Shown here: piece after piece, positions 4,733 to 5,581 of the stretch
How the letters are laid out: each line of letters begins with the position of its first letter
Numbering within the stretch: position 1 is the stretch's first letter
Source of the DNA: Calditrichota bacterium
GTDB taxonomy: Bacteria; Calditrichota; Calditrichia; RBG-13-44-9; J075
Reading direction: 5' to 3'
Assembly (NCBI GenBank): GCA_024275555.1
Contig: JAJRYW010000615.1
Location: 1 to 5,581 of the forward strand
DNA length: 5,581 nt
The notes under the pieces: generated by a model
Seen by the model: only the letters and a program-made list of their open reading frames with translations
What the model was told of the DNA's origin: nothing
The model's database searches: none
Translations under genes and position numbers: made by a program

Positions 4733-5427
4733 TGAATCCGGACCCTTACCAGAACAACGACGGGAATCAACATCCGCTCCGGAATTTGTTAACCCCCAAA
4801 CGGTCAGACGAGGATTCCTGGCTGATCTCTTATTCGGACCTGATGACCTTGTTGCTGACCTTCTTTGTCCTGCTGCTCTCTATCTCTTCCATCGACATGA
4901 ATAAATTTGAACGGGTGGCCAACTCTCTTTCCCGGGCCATCGGCGAGAAAGAAGAGAAGATCGACCTGGAAGAAGTGTATCAGGAAATTAAACAGATGAT
5001 TGAAGACGACAACCTGGGCGGCGAAGTAGAAGCCCGGAAAACTCCCCTGGGTGTGGCGATGAGCATTCAGGGAGCGTTCTTATTTGAAAGCGGCAGCGCC
5101 GAATTGTCTCCGAAAGCGTTGCCGCTGGTGCGTAAAATCGGGGAGATGATTAAATCGGTGCCCTACCAAATTGCCATCGAAGGCCATACGGATGATGTGC
5201 CGATTTACAACCCCCGCTTTCCATCCAACTGGGAACTTTCCGCGGCCCGCGCCAGCGGTATTGTGCGTTATTTAGTCCAGTTGGGGGTAGAAAAGGAACG
5301 CCTGCGGGCCATCGGCTATGGCGACACCCGCCCGGTGCTGCCGAATCGCGACCCGGATACGGGCATCCCCATCCCGGAAAACCGGGCTAAAAACCGCCGG
5401 ATTGTCGTTCAGTTCTTAGCCTTTTAA
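4732..5427 (+). CDS. motB: Flagellar stator protein MotB/PomB
   Basis: This is the stator subunit that anchors the motor to peptidoglycan and carries the ion-binding Asp. In order: a polar cytoplasmic N-terminus, one membrane helix (about 31-52, LISYSDLMTLLLTFFVLLLS) with the essential Asp36, a plug-like amphipathic segment (56-70, MNKFERVANSLSRAI), and an OmpA-like peptidoglycan-binding domain from about 110 to the end. That domain shows FLFESGSAEL (116-125), IEGHTDDVP (149-157), NWELSAARA (166-174) and NRAKNRRIV (217-225). SYSDLMTLLLTFFVLLLS is close to PomB and unlike the E. coli ADFMTAMMAFFL form, suggesting sodium coupling by inference. At 231 residues it is short for the family (E. coli 308). 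The ATG at 4732 is the first in-frame ATG, preceded only by a modest GGGG and by the mini-ORF stop. An in-frame TTG at 4729 is possible. Confidence 0.95.
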   Translation: MNPDPYQNNDGNQHPLRNLLTPKRSDEDSWLISYSDLMTLLLTFFVLLLSISSIDMNKFERVANSLSRAIGEKEEKIDLEEVYQEIKQMIEDDNLGGEVEARKTPLGVAMSIQGAFLFESGSAELSPKALPLVRKIGEMIKSVPYQIAIEGHTDDVPIYNPRFPSNWELSAARASGIVRYLVQLGVEKERLRAIGYGDTRPVLPNRDPDTGIPIPENRAKNRRIVVQFLAF

Positions 5428-5445
5428 ACAAACCGGCAGGGAATT

Positions 5446-5464
5446 GCTCGATAAAGCTTTTTTT
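5446..5464 (+). terminator. Weak candidate terminator after motB
   Basis: GCT (5446-5448) can pair with AGC (5455-5457) ahead of seven T residues (5458-5464). The stem is only three pairs, so intrinsic termination here would be weak. The placement, 18 bases after the motB stop, is the main support. Confidence 0.25.
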
Positions 5465-5522
5465 ATTAATATCTGATGTTACGCAGTTTTGCCACCGGAA
5501 GGTTTACCATTTACTTGTTCTA

Positions 5523-5573
5523 TGTCACCCTCAGCTTGTCGGCACGAAGTGCTCCCGTCGGGAAAGGGTGACA
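5523..5573. repeat. Palindromic intergenic repeat with internal hairpins
   Basis: The arms TGTCACCCT (5523-5531) and AGGGTGACA (5565-5573) are perfect 9-base complements. Inside lie two further hairpins, GCAC-GAA-GTGC (5542-5552) and CCC-GTC-GGG (5554-5562), giving a cloverleaf-like fold. The arm and the inner CAGCTTGTC resemble the dispersed TGTCACCCTGAGCTTGTCG-type palindromes often seen between genes in environmental bacterial genomes. I recall that pattern but cannot check copy number here. Confidence 0.6.
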
Positions 5574-5581
5574 CGTTTACG

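Overview
The window looks like a stretch of core chromosome from a flagellated, Gram-negative-type bacterium, roughly half G+C. The FCB assemblage (for example Calditrichota, KSB1-like or Ignavibacteria-like lineages) is the best guess. Two things point there. One is a 31-residue, extremely basic protein (MPCGRKRKRHKMATHK...) of the AURKAIP1/COX24 type, a form I associate with Bacteroidota and their relatives. The other is a flagellar stator pair (motA/motB), which typical non-flagellated Bacteroidota lack. This placement is inference; no rRNA or marker gene is present to settle it.

Layout. The left edge (1-261, minus) holds the 87-codon open end of a beta-rich protein with no start codon. 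It is AT-rich at its upstream end and probably a decayed gene. A long GC-rich inverted repeat (297-359) follows, then an unlisted 45-residue putative lipoprotein (422-559, minus). From 624 to 3459 one strand (minus) carries what looks like a single transcription unit, read right to left: an HU/IHF-family DNA-binding protein, a zinc-ribbon/membrane/TPR protein, the 31-residue AURKAIP1/COX24-like protein, xseA and xseB (the two subunits of exonuclease VII). The lipoprotein may be its tail. Two junctions, HU/TPR and xseA/xseB, use the same kind of 8-base start-stop overlap (ATGARTAA). A sigma70-like promoter lies just upstream of the HU gene.

The plus-strand unit (3918-5427) is motA-motB, diverging from the HU gene. 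Its sequence resembles the sodium-type PomA/PomB stators more than E. coli MotA/MotB. The roughly 400-base gap before motA has no convincing gene but contains a cluster of hairpins and a closing helix ending 17 bases before the motA ribosome-binding site, so it may be a regulatory RNA leader. The motA-motB junction is odd: a very strong ribosome-binding site leads to an out-of-frame TTG mini-ORF whose stop overlaps the motB ATG (TGATG). The right edge holds a weak terminator candidate and another palindromic intergenic element (5523-5573).

The genes serve DNA architecture and repair (HU, exonuclease VII), translation (the small basic protein, by family) and motility (stator). I see no CRISPR array, insertion sequence, tRNA, rRNA or obvious defence system. 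The best candidates for something new are the structured leader before motA, the motA-motB junction, the zinc-ribbon/TPR protein coupled to HU, and the two very small genes.
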